38,167 bases of DNA from Pseudomonas violetae. Its GTDB lineage: Bacteria > Pseudomonadota > Gammaproteobacteria > Pseudomonadales > Pseudomonadaceae. The notes below the pieces were generated by a model. That model ran no database searches, was not told the origin of the DNA, and worked only from the letters and a program-made list of their open reading frames with translations. The stretch spans positions 1 through 38,167 of the forward strand of contig NZ_JAKNRW010000046.1 in NCBI RefSeq assembly GCF_023072615.1. The letters run 5' to 3'. Shown piece by piece: positions 23,431 to 32,094 of this stretch; within the stretch, counting starts at the first letter, position 1, and every line of letters begins with the position of its first letter. Made by a program: the position numbers and the translations under genes.

Positions 23431-23496
23431 GATCGCAGCCTCGTTTCACTCGACAGTTCCTGCACCGCTCCTACAGAGTGAAACGAGACTGCGCTC
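23431..23496. terminator. Long inverted repeat with REP-like loop, likely bidirectional terminator
   Basis: Arms at 23431-23451 and 23476-23496 match at 19 of 21 positions (core CGTTTCACTC/GAGTGAAACG). T runs follow on both strands (TCTTTTATT on plus, TCTTTTAC on minus). The loop holds TGTAGGAGCGGTGCAGGA, similar to Pseudomonas REP sequences. It lies 14 bases past the DUF2802 gene and likely ends the chemotaxis operon. Confidence 0.7.
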
Positions 23497-23510
23497 TTTT
23501 ATTGGTTGTT

Positions 23511-23903
23511 TCAGCTCTTGTGCAACTTGCGCATCAACTCCGCCTCGGCTTGGGTCAAGCCACAGGACGCCGTCAGCTCTTCCGCGCTGGCGCCCATACC
23601 CACCAGGCGAGCCGCCTGGGCAAACGACAGGCTAGACGGATCGCGCTGCTCGAGTTGGACCAGCTTGTCTGGCAACGGCCCGACCACCGCGCGTAGTTCC
23701 TGAAGCTCCTGGCCCATGCGCACACTACCCTCCTGGTAGTTCTCCACGCGCCGGGCCAGGTCCTTGATTCGCTGATCGCGCAGCGCGTCGCCCTCGACCT
23801 GTTTTGCGGCGAGCTGTTTTTGCGCACGAACGTACGCCAGGAACATTGCCAGGGTGCCTGCCCACAGAAGGAACAGGACAATGACCGCGACCTCAAGAAT
23901 CAA
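23511..23903 (-). CDS. DUF2802 family protein of the chemotaxis operon
   Basis: A 130-residue protein with an N-terminal membrane helix (residues 4-25), a coiled-coil-like stretch (about 28-80, QKQLAAKQVEGDALRDQRIK) and a C-terminal DUF2802 helix-turn-helix-like part (FAQAARLVGMGASAEELTAS, GLTQAEAELMRKLH). It directly follows cheW, with stop and start adjacent, and ends the operon. This gene neighbours cheW in many Pseudomonas. Its role is unknown; the HTH-like end may bind protein or DNA near the membrane. Confidence 0.85.
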   Translation of the reverse strand: MILEVAVIVLFLLWAGTLAMFLAYVRAQKQLAAKQVEGDALRDQRIKDLARRVENYQEGSVRMGQELQELRAVVGPLPDKLVQLEQRDPSSLSFAQAARLVGMGASAEELTASCGLTQAEAELMRKLHKS

Positions 23904-24389
23904 TCAGATGTTCTCCAGGTCCGACCATTCTTCTTCGCTCATCATCTTGTCCAGCTCGACCAGGATCAGCAGTTCGTTGTTCTTGTTGCACACGCCCTGG
24001 ATGAACTTGGCGGACTCTTCGTTCCCGACGTTCGGTGCGGTTTCGATTTCCGACTGACGCAGGTAAACCACTTCGGCAACGCTGTCGACCATGATCCCGA
24101 CCACTTGCTTGTCGGCTTCGATGATGACGATACGGGTGTTGTCGCTGATCTCGGCGTTCATCAGGCCGAAGCGCTGACGGGTGTCGATCACGGTGACCAC
24201 GTTACCGCGCAGGTTGATGATGCCGAGCACGTAGCTTGGGGCACCTGGTACCGGGGCGATCTCGGTGTAGCGCAGCACTTCCTGAACGCGCATCACGTTG
24301 ATGCCGTAGGTTTCATTGTCCAGCTTGAAGGTTACCCATTGCAGGATCGGATCTTCGGAACCCTTTGCCGCCGTCGCCTTATCATTCAT
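23904..24389 (-). CDS. cheW: Chemotaxis adaptor CheW
   Basis: A 161-residue CheW-fold protein. Start at MNDKATA (24389). It has ILQWVTFKLDNETYGINVMR, the loop APVPGAPSYVLGIINLRGNV and the closing VAEVVYLRQSEIE. CheW couples CheA to chemoreceptors in the polar array. It is preceded by a strong terminator-like hairpin (24403-24421), so it may be partly uncoupled from parP. Equivalent to PA1464. Confidence 0.93.
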   Translation of the reverse strand: MNDKATAAKGSEDPILQWVTFKLDNETYGINVMRVQEVLRYTEIAPVPGAPSYVLGIINLRGNVVTVIDTRQRFGLMNAEISDNTRIVIIEADKQVVGIMVDSVAEVVYLRQSEIETAPNVGNEESAKFIQGVCNKNNELLILVELDKMMSEEEWSDLENI

Positions 24390-24402
24390 ACCCTGACCCC
24401 TC

Positions 24403-24421
24403 AAAAAACCGCCGTGGCGGT
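24403..24421 (-). terminator. Terminator or attenuator between parP and cheW
   Basis: ACCGCC-AC-GGCGGT is followed by TTTTTT on the minus strand, a textbook intrinsic terminator, 14 bases before the cheW start and 44 bases after the parP stop. Partial read-through would lower cheW and DUF2802 output compared with upstream genes. Confidence 0.6.
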
Positions 24422-24464
24422 GTGTGTTCGGTGCAGCGGCCCTCGATAGGTCGCTGCCTGTTTG

Positions 24465-25346
24465 TTATGCCGGTTTGTCAGCTGGCTTTTTGCCGCCCAA
24501 GTGCCTTGCCCCGCCGCTGGCGATCAATTCCGCCAGCTCGGCAACATCCAGCAACGCACACATGTGTTCAATCACGGTACCGGCCAGCCAAGGGCGTTGG
24601 CCCCGCTGGCTGCGCCATTTGATTTCGTTCGGGTCCAGGCGCAAGGAGCGGCTGACCTGATGCACCGCCAGCCCCCACTCGTAACCCTGGACCGATATCA
24701 CGTATTGCAGCCCCTGGCGAAAATCGTCACGGTAGCGGTCTGGCATGACCCACCGCGCGGTGTCGAGGACTTTCAGATTGCCGGCCTGACACGGCAAAAT
24801 TCCAAGAAACCACTCCGGCTGGCCGAATAATGGCGTCAGTTCATGGCCTTCCAGCGAATAAATCGAGCCCAGGCACACCAGCGGCACCGCCAAGGTCAGC
24901 CCGGCCACATCGAACAACAGGCATTCAAAGGGTTCCGCGGCCCAGGCGGGACGGCCGTTGCTTTCCAACGGTGGCGCAATGTTGCTGGGCGGCAGGTGGA
25001 CTTCGACGACCGGAGGCACCAGAACCTGGAGCAGCGGCGCGAGGGTCGACACAGGTGCCAAGCTCGCTACAGGTGCTTCCACCCGCACAATCTGGGCCTG
25101 CTCAACCAGGACCTTCTCAACCGGAGCTATCGACGGTGCGGCAACCTGCGCGGGTTGTCGCGCATCCCGGACCTGCTCCTCAAGCACCGCGGCCTGGAAC
25201 TCGTCCAGCCCCGCTTCGCTCTCGACCACTGCGCAGGACGCTTCAACTTCCGCCGACAGCTCTTCGGTCGCGTCCATCAGCAAACTGTCCAGATAGGACT
25301 GCAACGCCAGTTGCGGACGTGAGGTGATCTTTACCGGGCGGTTCAT
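24465..25346 (-). CDS. parP: CheW-domain protein ParP-like (array localisation)
   Basis: A 293-residue protein, start MNRPVKITS (25346), one base after the parC stop region. The first 155 residues are Ala/Pro/Val-rich with an acidic part (SAEVEASCAVVESEAGLDEF), followed by a CheW-like domain from about residue 160 (WAAEPFECLLFDVAGLTLAV to the VAELAELIAS end). ParP links ParC to CheA and receptors, keeping arrays at the cell pole. Equivalent to PA1463. The CheW fold and gene order support the call; the longer open frame up to 25547 is a parC shadow. Confidence 0.85.
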   Translation of the reverse strand: MNRPVKITSRPQLALQSYLDSLLMDATEELSAEVEASCAVVESEAGLDEFQAAVLEEQVRDARQPAQVAAPSIAPVEKVLVEQAQIVRVEAPVASLAPVSTLAPLLQVLVPPVVEVHLPPSNIAPPLESNGRPAWAAEPFECLLFDVAGLTLAVPLVCLGSIYSLEGHELTPLFGQPEWFLGILPCQAGNLKVLDTARWVMPDRYRDDFRQGLQYVISVQGYEWGLAVHQVSRSLRLDPNEIKWRSQRGQRPWLAGTVIEHMCALLDVAELAELIASGGARHLGGKKPADKPA

Positions 25347-25347
25347 C

Positions 25348-26136
25348 TCATGCCTCCTGCGGCACGAGTTGTTGCTCCAGCAAATGCTTGAGCAACGAAC
25401 GATACGCCAACACACCACGGCTCTTGCCATCGAACTGCGACGGCGTAAGACCGGCGCGGCTGGCATCGCGCAGACGCGTGTCGACCGGGATATAACCCTG
25501 CCAGGTTTCTTCCGGGAACATGTCGCGCACCACCCGCAGCGTGCCAATGGACGCTTGGGTGCGCCGGTCGAACAGGGTTGGCACGATGCTGAAAGGCAGC
25601 GGCTGTTTGCGCGAGCGATTGATCATCGCCAAGGTGTTGACCATGCGTTCCAGCCCCTTAACAGCCAAGTGCTCGGTCTGCACCGGAATCACCAATTGCT
25701 GGCTCGCAGCGAGGGCGTTGACCATCAGCACGCCCAGCAGTGGCGGGCTGTCGATGACCGCGTAATCGAAGTCTTGCCACAATTGCGCCAGACTCTTGGC
25801 GATCACCAGGCCCAGGCCACTCTGGCCCGGCGACTGCCGTTCAAGGGTTGCCAGCGCGGTGCTCGAAGGCAGCAACGAGATGCTCTCATGGCTGGTCGGC
25901 AGCAACAATTGACCCGGCAACCCCGCAGGAACGCTGCCCTTGTGCAGGAACAGGTCGTAGCAGCTGTGCTCCAGGGTGTCGGGGTCATAACCAAAATAGC
26001 TGGTCATGGAGCCGTGGGGATCGAGGTCGACCACGACCACGCGCTTGCCCGCCTCGGCCAGTAACCCGGCTAAAGCGATGGAGGATGTGGTTTTACCAAC
26101 ACCACCCTTTTGATTGGCGACTGCCCAGACTCTCAT
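25348..26136 (-). CDS. parC: ParA-family ATPase ParC (chemotaxis array positioning)
   Basis: A 262-residue ParA/MinD-type ATPase. It has the deviant Walker A NQKGGVGKTTSS (about residues 8-19), DLDPHGSMTS and the switch region YAVIDSPPLLGVLMVNAL. In Pseudomonas and Vibrio this gene sits between motCD and cheW, and the product recruits ParP and the chemotaxis array to the flagellated pole. It lacks a ParB partner, as expected for this branch. Here it lies 43 bases after motD and is coupled to parP. Confidence 0.9.
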   Translation of the reverse strand: MRVWAVANQKGGVGKTTSSIALAGLLAEAGKRVVVVDLDPHGSMTSYFGYDPDTLEHSCYDLFLHKGSVPAGLPGQLLLPTSHESISLLPSSTALATLERQSPGQSGLGLVIAKSLAQLWQDFDYAVIDSPPLLGVLMVNALAASQQLVIPVQTEHLAVKGLERMVNTLAMINRSRKQPLPFSIVPTLFDRRTQASIGTLRVVRDMFPEETWQGYIPVDTRLRDASRAGLTPSQFDGKSRGVLAYRSLLKHLLEQQLVPQEA

Positions 26137-26179
26137 TCGAATGATTCCTCCCGGTCGAAAAGGCCGACCGAGAAATAGC

Positions 26180-27073
26180 TCAGCGTGTTAATGCGGGTGA
26201 CGGAGAATTGACGGCGCTCTCTCGTCCCGGCGGCTTGACCGGTGCTGGTGCAGTTTGTGTGCCAGCACGCTTCAATGCAGCATCTGGCTGTGCATTAGCG
26301 GTACCGGTGCCTGTCAGGCTGCGCCGTACATCCAGATTTCGCGACACCACCAGCACCACCCGCCGGTTGCGCGCGCGGCCTTCGGCAGTGGCGTTATTGG
26401 CCACCGGCTGGAACTCGCCATAACCCACCGACGCCAGGCGCCCGGGGTTCACTCCTTGCATCGCCAGCATGCGCACGATGCTCGCCGAGCGGGCCGAAGA
26501 CAGCTCCCAGTTGGTGGGGAATTGCGCGGTGCGAATCGGTTGATCGTCGGTAAAGCCTTCGACGTGGATCGGGTTGTCGAACGGCTTCAGGATTGCCGCG
26601 ACCTTGTCGATGATGTTGAAGGCGATGTCACTGGGCATCGCGTCGCCGCTGCCGAATAACAGGCTGGAATTGAGTTCGATCTCGACCCATAACTCGTTGC
26701 CGCGCACGGTCATCTGGTTGGAGCTGATCAGGTCGCCGAACGCCGCACTGATGTCGTCGGCAATGCTTTGCAAAGGGTTGTCACCCGGTGGCGCGATGCC
26801 GGCGTCGACCTGCTCGCTGTCCTTGACCAGAGGCTTGGCCGGGGTCACGGTCTTGGGTCGTTCATCGCCGATAGGGATGGGTTTCAGCGCCCGATCAGAG
26901 TCGTTGAACACGCCGATCAACGCCTCGGAAATCACCTTGTATTTACCTTCGTTGATCGACGAGATGGAGTACATCACCACGAAAAACGCGAACAGCAGCG
27001 TTATGAAGTCGGCGTAGGAAACCAGCCAGCGCTCATGATTCACATGTTCTTCAGGTTGCCGGCGACGTGCCAT
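26180..27073 (-). CDS. motD: Flagellar motor stator protein MotD (MotB family)
   Basis: A 297-residue MotB-type protein. The single membrane helix YADFITLLFAFFVVMYSISS carries Asp22, the proton-binding residue. The OmpA-like peptidoglycan-binding domain covers about residues 150-260 (EGFTDDQPIRTAQFPTNWEL, then GYGEFQPVANNATAEGRARN). The tail after residue 265 is Pro/Ala-rich and variable. With MotC it forms the second stator set of Pseudomonas, which supports swarming. It follows motC by 15 bases. Confidence 0.93.
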   Translation of the reverse strand: MARRRQPEEHVNHERWLVSYADFITLLFAFFVVMYSISSINEGKYKVISEALIGVFNDSDRALKPIPIGDERPKTVTPAKPLVKDSEQVDAGIAPPGDNPLQSIADDISAAFGDLISSNQMTVRGNELWVEIELNSSLLFGSGDAMPSDIAFNIIDKVAAILKPFDNPIHVEGFTDDQPIRTAQFPTNWELSSARSASIVRMLAMQGVNPGRLASVGYGEFQPVANNATAEGRARNRRVVLVVSRNLDVRRSLTGTGTANAQPDAALKRAGTQTAPAPVKPPGRESAVNSPSPALTR

Positions 27074-27088
27074 CGTCCATTACTCCCA

Positions 27089-27829
27089 TCAATCCATGAA
27101 GCCCTGGAGCTTCAACTCGATAGAGCGAGGGTTTTCACCTTCGGCGATCGACAGAATGCCTTCCAGCAGCATTTCGCGATAACGCGACTGCCGCAGGGCG
27201 ATGGCCTTGAGTTTGGCGGCGATGGGCAACAGCACCAGGTTGGCACTGGCCACGCCATAGATGGTGGCGACGAAGGCCACGGCAATGCCGCTGCCCAATT
27301 GCGACGGGTCGGCCAGATTGCCCATGACGTGAATCAGGCCCATTACCGCACCGATGATGCCGATGGTCGGCGCATAGCCACCCATGCTTTCAAAAACTTT
27401 GGCCGCCTCGATGTCCCGGCTTTCCTGAGTGTAGAAATCTACTTCGAGGATGCTGCGAATCGCTTCCGGCTCGGCGCCGTCCACCAGCAGTTGCAAGCCT
27501 TTACGCGAGTAGTTGTCAGGTTCGGCGTCGGCCACCCCTTCCAGGCCCAACAGGCCTTCCTTGCGAGCGGTCAGGCTCCAGTTGACGACGCGATCGACGC
27601 CGCCGGCCAGGTCCACCCGCGGCGGAAACAGGATCCACACCAGGATTTGCATCGCGCGCTTGAACGCGCTCATCGGCGACTGCAGCAAGGCCGCACCGAC
27701 GGTTCCGCCGATGACGATCAATGCCGCCGGGCCGTTCGCCAGCGCGCCGAGGTGACCGCCTTCAAGGTAGTTGCCGCCGATGATGGCGACAAACGCCATG
27801 ATGATCCCGATGAGGCTCAGTACATCCAT
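27089..27829 (-). CDS. motC: Flagellar motor stator protein MotC (MotA family)
   Basis: A 246-residue MotA-type protein with four membrane helices (about residues 3-20, 32-50, 150-172, 183-203) and the cytoplasmic loop in between. The start at 27829 shares one base with the cheB stop (TGATG), rather than the three codons earlier. The segment GGYAPTIGIIGAVMGLIHVM is the family hallmark around helix 3. It pairs with MotD. Confidence 0.93.
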   Translation of the reverse strand: MDVLSLIGIIMAFVAIIGGNYLEGGHLGALANGPAALIVIGGTVGAALLQSPMSAFKRAMQILVWILFPPRVDLAGGVDRVVNWSLTARKEGLLGLEGVADAEPDNYSRKGLQLLVDGAEPEAIRSILEVDFYTQESRDIEAAKVFESMGGYAPTIGIIGAVMGLIHVMGNLADPSQLGSGIAVAFVATIYGVASANLVLLPIAAKLKAIALRQSRYREMLLEGILSIAEGENPRSIELKLQGFMD

Positions 27830-28965
27830 CAGACACACGCCTCGACCAGGTGCCTGCCGATTTCGTCCAGGCTGTACACCGCGTCGGCGAGCTCGGCCTT
27901 GACGATGGCCATGGGCATGCCGTAGATCACGCAGCTGGCTTCATCCTGGGCCCAGATGGTGCTGCCGCCCTGCTTGAGCAGGCGCGCGCCTTCGCGGCCG
28001 TCGGCACCCATGCCCGTCAGCACCACCGCCAGAACTTTGTCACCGTAGGATTTGGCCGCTGAACCGAAGGTAATGTCCACGCACGGCTTGTAATTCAGGC
28101 GCTCGTCGCCGGGCAGAATCTTCACCGCGCCACGACCGTCGATCATCATCTGCTTGCCGCCCGGCGCCAGCAGCGCCATGCCCGGACGCAGGATATCGCC
28201 ATCCTCGGCTTCCTTGACGTGGATGCGGCAGAGTTTGTCCAGACGCTCGGCAAAGGCCTTGGTAAACGCCGCTGGCATGTGCTGCACCAGCACGATGGGC
28301 GCGGGAAAATTCGCTGGCAACTGGGTGAGCACCCGCTGCAGCGCTACCGGCCCCCCGGTGGACGTACCGATCGCCACCAGTCTGTAGGCCTTGCGCTTGG
28401 GAGCGGGCGACGACGGGGCTGGCGCAGCTGCGCGCGATGCAATCGGTGCCGGAGCCGGGCGCGCAGGTACACTACTGCTGTAACTGCCAACGCTCGAAGG
28501 CGCGAGCGAAGGTGCTGGCACGGGCGCAGAGACCGGCGCCGGCGCACTGTAGGTACTGGCCCGCCGATTACTGCGCGAGAGGGTATGAATCTTCTCGCAC
28601 AGTAGCTGTTTGACCTTGTCCGGATTTCGCGAGATGTCTTCGAAATTCTTCGGCAGGAAATCCACCGCGCCAGCGTCCAGCGCATCCAGGGTGACCCGGG
28701 CGCCTTCGTGCGTCAGCGAGGAGAACATTAACACCGGGGTCGGACAGCGCTGCATGATGTGCCGCACCGCCGTGATGCCGTCCATCATTGGCATCTCGTA
28801 GTCCATGGTGATCACGTCCGGCTTGAGGGCCAGCGCCTGGTCGATCGCCTCTTTGCCGTTGGTTGCGGTACCGACGACCTGGATGTTCGGATCCGCCGAA
28901 AGAATTTCCGAGACGCGGCGACGGAAAAAACCCGAATCGTCCACCACCAGGACCTTGACTGCCAT
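27829..28965 (-). CDS. cheB: Chemotaxis methylesterase CheB
   Basis: A 378-residue protein starting at MAVKVLVVDD (28965). The receiver domain carries Asp9/Asp10 and the phosphorylation site Asp55 (VITMDYEMP). A Ser/Ala/Pro-rich linker (about residues 135-190) leads to the methylesterase domain, with IGTSTGGPVAL for the catalytic Ser, VQHMPAAFTKAF for the His and GMGADGREG for the Asp. It removes methyl groups from chemoreceptors for adaptation. It lies 50 bases after cheA. The linker is longer than in enteric CheB but normal for Pseudomonas. No CheR gene is in view. Confidence 0.95.
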   Translation of the reverse strand: MAVKVLVVDDSGFFRRRVSEILSADPNIQVVGTATNGKEAIDQALALKPDVITMDYEMPMMDGITAVRHIMQRCPTPVLMFSSLTHEGARVTLDALDAGAVDFLPKNFEDISRNPDKVKQLLCEKIHTLSRSNRRASTYSAPAPVSAPVPAPSLAPSSVGSYSSSVPARPAPAPIASRAAAPAPSSPAPKRKAYRLVAIGTSTGGPVALQRVLTQLPANFPAPIVLVQHMPAAFTKAFAERLDKLCRIHVKEAEDGDILRPGMALLAPGGKQMMIDGRGAVKILPGDERLNYKPCVDITFGSAAKSYGDKVLAVVLTGMGADGREGARLLKQGGSTIWAQDEASCVIYGMPMAIVKAELADAVYSLDEIGRHLVEACV

Positions 28966-29015
28966 AAACACTCCGTTAGAGGGAGCGAAGGCTCGATCGC
29001 CCCGCTCCACCAGAA

Positions 29016-31262
29016 TCAAATACGCCGGGAGGCGTAACGCTTGAGCATGCTAGGAACATCGAGAATCAGCGCAATGCGGCCGTCACCGGTAATGGTGGCG
29101 CCCGACATGCCCGGGGTTCCCTGGAGCATTTTGCCCAATGGCTTGATGACCACTTCTTCCTGGCCCACCAGTTGATCGACGACGAAGCCGATCCGTTGGG
29201 TGCCCACCGAAAGGATCACCACATGGCCTTCACGCTGCTCTTCGTGAGCAGCGGAACTGACCAGCCAGCGCTTGAGGTAGAACAGTGGCAACGCCTTATC
29301 GCGAACGATCACCACTTCCTGGCCATCGACCACGTTGGTGCGCGACAGGTCGAGGTGGAAGATCTCGTTGACGTTCACCAGCGGGAACGCGAACGCCTGG
29401 TTGCCAAGCATGACCATCAGCGTCGGCATGATCGCCAGGGTCAACGGCACCTTGATGACGATCTTCGAACCCTGGCCCTTGGCCGAATAAATGTTGATCG
29501 AGCCGTTGAGCTGGGAGATCTTGGTTTTCACCACGTCCATGCCCACGCCTCGCCCGGACACGTCGGATATCTCGGTCTTGGTCGAGAAGCCCGGAGCGAA
29601 AATCAGGTTGTAGCACTCGGTGTCGCTCAGGCGATCGGCAGCGTCCTTGTCCATTACCCCGCGTTTAACCGCGATGGCGCGCAGGATGTTGGGGTCCATG
29701 CCTTTGCCGTCGTCGGAGATCGACAGCAGGATGTGGTCGCCTTCCTGCTCAGCCGCGAGAATGACCTTGCCGCCACGGGACTTGCCCGAGGCTTCGCGCT
29801 CTTCCGGCGACTCGATACCGTGGTCGACGGCGTTGCGCACCAAGTGGACCAACGGGTCGGCCAGGGCCTCGACGAGGTTCTTGTCGAGGTCGGTTTCTTC
29901 GCCGACCAGCTCAAGGTTGATCTCTTTCTTGAGCTGGCGAGCCAGGTCGCGAACCAGGCGCGGGAAACGCCCGAAGACCTTCTTGATCGGCTGCATGCGG
30001 GTTTTCATCACCGCTGTTTGCAGGTCCGCCGTGACCACGTCGAGGTTCGACACGGCCTTGGACATGGCCTCGTCGGCACTGTTGGCGCCCAGACGCACCA
30101 GGCGGTTACGCACCAGCACCAGTTCGCCGACCATGTTCATGATTTCGTCGAGGCGCGCGGTATCGACCCGCACGGTTGTCTCGGCTTCGCTAGGCGGCTT
30201 CTCCGCAGTCGGCGCGGCCGGTGCGCGAGCCGGTGCAGGCTTGGCTGCTTCGACTTTTGGCTCAGGGGCTTTGGCGACCGGCTTGGGCGCGGCTGCCTTG
30301 GCAACCGGTGCAGCCACCGCAGTGCTGGCAGCCGTAGCCGTAGCCGTAGCCGTGCCGACTTCGGAGAACTTGCCCTTGCCGTGCAATTCGTCGAGCAGCG
30401 CTTCAAATTCGTTATCGGAGATCAGGTCGCCACCCACTGCGGCGGCGACCGGTGCCGCCGCGACTGGTGCCGACGCAATAGCCGACTCCAGCGCTTCGAC
30501 GGCAAAGTTGCCCTTACCGTGGAGCTGATCGAGCAGTGCTTCGAATTCTTCGTCGGTGATGTCCGAGCTATCGCCTGCGGCCTTCGGTGCAACCGGTGCG
30601 GCGGGTGCCGCGGGCGCAACCACTACGTCGACGGCGAACTGGCCTTTACCGTGCAACTGATCAAGCAATGACTCGAACTCGTCATCTGTGATTTCGTCGC
30701 TGGCTGCAGCCGTGTTGCTGACGGGCGCTGGCGCAGCAGGTGCAGATTCGGCCTGGGCCTTGACGGCGTTCAGCGAGTCCAGCAGTTGCTCGAATTCGTT
30801 GTCGGTGATGTCACCCGATGCGCTTTCTGCCACTGGCGCCACTTCGGTAACCGGTGCCGCTTCGTCGGCCGATTGCGGCTCGGCCAGACGGGCCAGTGCC
30901 GCCAGCAACTCAGGCGTGGCGGCCGTGATCGGGTTGCGCTCGCGAACTTCGGTGAACATACCGTTCACCGCATCCAGCGCTTCGAGAACCACGTCCATCA
31001 GTTCCGAGTCGACACGACGTTCACCCTTGCGCAGGATGTCGAACACGTTCTCGGCGATGTGACAGCACTCCACCAGCTCGTTGAGCTGGAGGAAGCCGGC
31101 GCCCCCTTTTACAGTGTGAAAACCGCGAAAAATTGCATTGAGCAAATCCGCATCATCCGGTCGGCTTTCCAGCTCGACCAGTTGTTCGGACAGTTGCTCT
31201 AGAATCTCGCCGGCCTCAACCAGGAAATCCTGAAGGATCTCTTCATCGGCGCCGAAGCTCAT
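29016..31262 (-). CDS. cheA: Chemotaxis histidine kinase CheA
   Basis: A 748-residue kinase. The Hpt domain has phosphorylatable His49 in GFHTVKGGAGF. Between about residues 150 and 300 there are four repeats of an acidic motif (ITDNEFEQLLD, ITDDEFESLLDQLHGKG, ITDEEFEALLDQLHGKG, ISDNEFEALLDELHGKG) separated by Ala/Pro linkers, where a P2 domain would be expected. The dimerisation helix starts ETTVRVDTARLDEIMNM. The ATPase boxes are LVRNAVDHGIE, DDGKGMD and GRGVGMDVVKT. A CheW-like regulatory domain closes the protein. It phosphorylates CheY and CheB. A FliA-type promoter lies in the cheZ 3' end. Confidence 0.95.
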   Translation of the reverse strand: MSFGADEEILQDFLVEAGEILEQLSEQLVELESRPDDADLLNAIFRGFHTVKGGAGFLQLNELVECCHIAENVFDILRKGERRVDSELMDVVLEALDAVNGMFTEVRERNPITAATPELLAALARLAEPQSADEAAPVTEVAPVAESASGDITDNEFEQLLDSLNAVKAQAESAPAAPAPVSNTAAASDEITDDEFESLLDQLHGKGQFAVDVVVAPAAPAAPVAPKAAGDSSDITDEEFEALLDQLHGKGNFAVEALESAIASAPVAAAPVAAAVGGDLISDNEFEALLDELHGKGKFSEVGTATATATAASTAVAAPVAKAAAPKPVAKAPEPKVEAAKPAPARAPAAPTAEKPPSEAETTVRVDTARLDEIMNMVGELVLVRNRLVRLGANSADEAMSKAVSNLDVVTADLQTAVMKTRMQPIKKVFGRFPRLVRDLARQLKKEINLELVGEETDLDKNLVEALADPLVHLVRNAVDHGIESPEEREASGKSRGGKVILAAEQEGDHILLSISDDGKGMDPNILRAIAVKRGVMDKDAADRLSDTECYNLIFAPGFSTKTEISDVSGRGVGMDVVKTKISQLNGSINIYSAKGQGSKIVIKVPLTLAIMPTLMVMLGNQAFAFPLVNVNEIFHLDLSRTNVVDGQEVVIVRDKALPLFYLKRWLVSSAAHEEQREGHVVILSVGTQRIGFVVDQLVGQEEVVIKPLGKMLQGTPGMSGATITGDGRIALILDVPSMLKRYASRRI

Positions 31263-31283
31263 TAATGGGGTGCTCCTACAGGT

Positions 31284-32072
31284 CTAAAATCCAAGGCTGG
31301 ATAGCAAATCGTCCACATCGTCCTGACCGGACACAACGTCTTCTCTGTTATCGGCATGAATCTGCGGACCTTCACCCTGAGAGAGATGTTTTTGTGGATC
31401 TTTTTCCGCCAGTATCGCCTGACGGTCATGCTCGATGCCCGCAAAGCGGTCCACCTGACTGGCCATCAGTACGAGCTTGAGCAGATTGCTTTCAACTTCG
31501 GTGACCAATTGAGTCACGCGCTTGATTACCTGGCCGGTAAGGTCCTGGTAATCCTGAGCGAGCAGAATGTCATTGAGGTTGCCCGCCACCACGCGATTGT
31601 CTTCGCTGCTGCGTGTCAGGAAACCGTCGACACGCCGGGCCAGTTCGCGGAACTCTTCAGCCCCGACTTCGCGACGCATGAACCGTCCCCAGTCCGTACT
31701 CAAGGCCTCGGCTTCGCGGCTCAGGCCGTTGACCAGGGGCGTTGCGTTTTCAACCAGGTCCATGGTGCGGTTGGCGGCAGCTTCGGTGAGCTTGACCACG
31801 TAACCCAAGCGCTCGGTGGCATCCGTGATCTGCGAAACTTCCTCGGCTTGCGGCATGTGCGGGTCAATCTGGAAATTGACGATCGCACTGTGCAACTCGC
31901 GGGTGAGCTTGCCCACCTCCTGGTACAGGCCGCGGTCACGGGTCTGGTTGAGCTCATGGATCAGTTGCACAGCGTCGCCGAACTTGCCCTTTTCAAGGCT
32001 CTCGACCAATTCGACGGCGTGTTTTTTCAGGGTCGATTCGAAATCGCCCTGTGAAATTTCTTTTTGCTCCAT
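31284..32072 (-). CDS. cheZ: CheY-P phosphatase CheZ
   Basis: A 262-residue, all-helical protein. The catalytic stretch ILLAQDYQDLTGQVI places the active Gln at about 181 and Asp at 177. The C-terminal tail DDVDDLLSSLGF is the CheY-binding peptide typical of CheZ. It removes the phosphate from CheY and so resets the motor signal. It sits between cheY and cheA; the 3' part also holds a promoter-like site (31348-31374) and the gene ends 22 bases before cheA. Confidence 0.93.
   Translation of the reverse strand: MEQKEISQGDFESTLKKHAVELVESLEKGKFGDAVQLIHELNQTRDRGLYQEVGKLTRELHSAIVNFQIDPHMPQAEEVSQITDATERLGYVVKLTEAAANRTMDLVENATPLVNGLSREAEALSTDWGRFMRREVGAEEFRELARRVDGFLTRSSEDNRVVAGNLNDILLAQDYQDLTGQVIKRVTQLVTEVESNLLKLVLMASQVDRFAGIEHDRQAILAEKDPQKHLSQGEGPQIHADNREDVVSGQDDVDDLLSSLGF
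31348..31374 (-). promoter_or_regulatory. Candidate FliA (sigma28) promoter inside cheZ for cheA
   Basis: On the minus strand TGAA (31374-31371), 15 bases, then a perfect GCCGATAA (31355-31348). The consensus is TAAA or TCAA, N15, GCCGATAA. The start would be near 31340, about 80 bases before cheA, so it could give cheAB-motCD extra late-flagellar expression. Confidence 0.5.
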
Positions 32073-32094
32073 AGCTCCCCCGTGGCGTAGTGAC

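Noticed and set aside
29172..30671. 499-codon plus-strand ORF inside cheA
   Set aside because: Antisense shadow of a clear CheA; His/Arg/Gln-rich composition reflects complementary codons.
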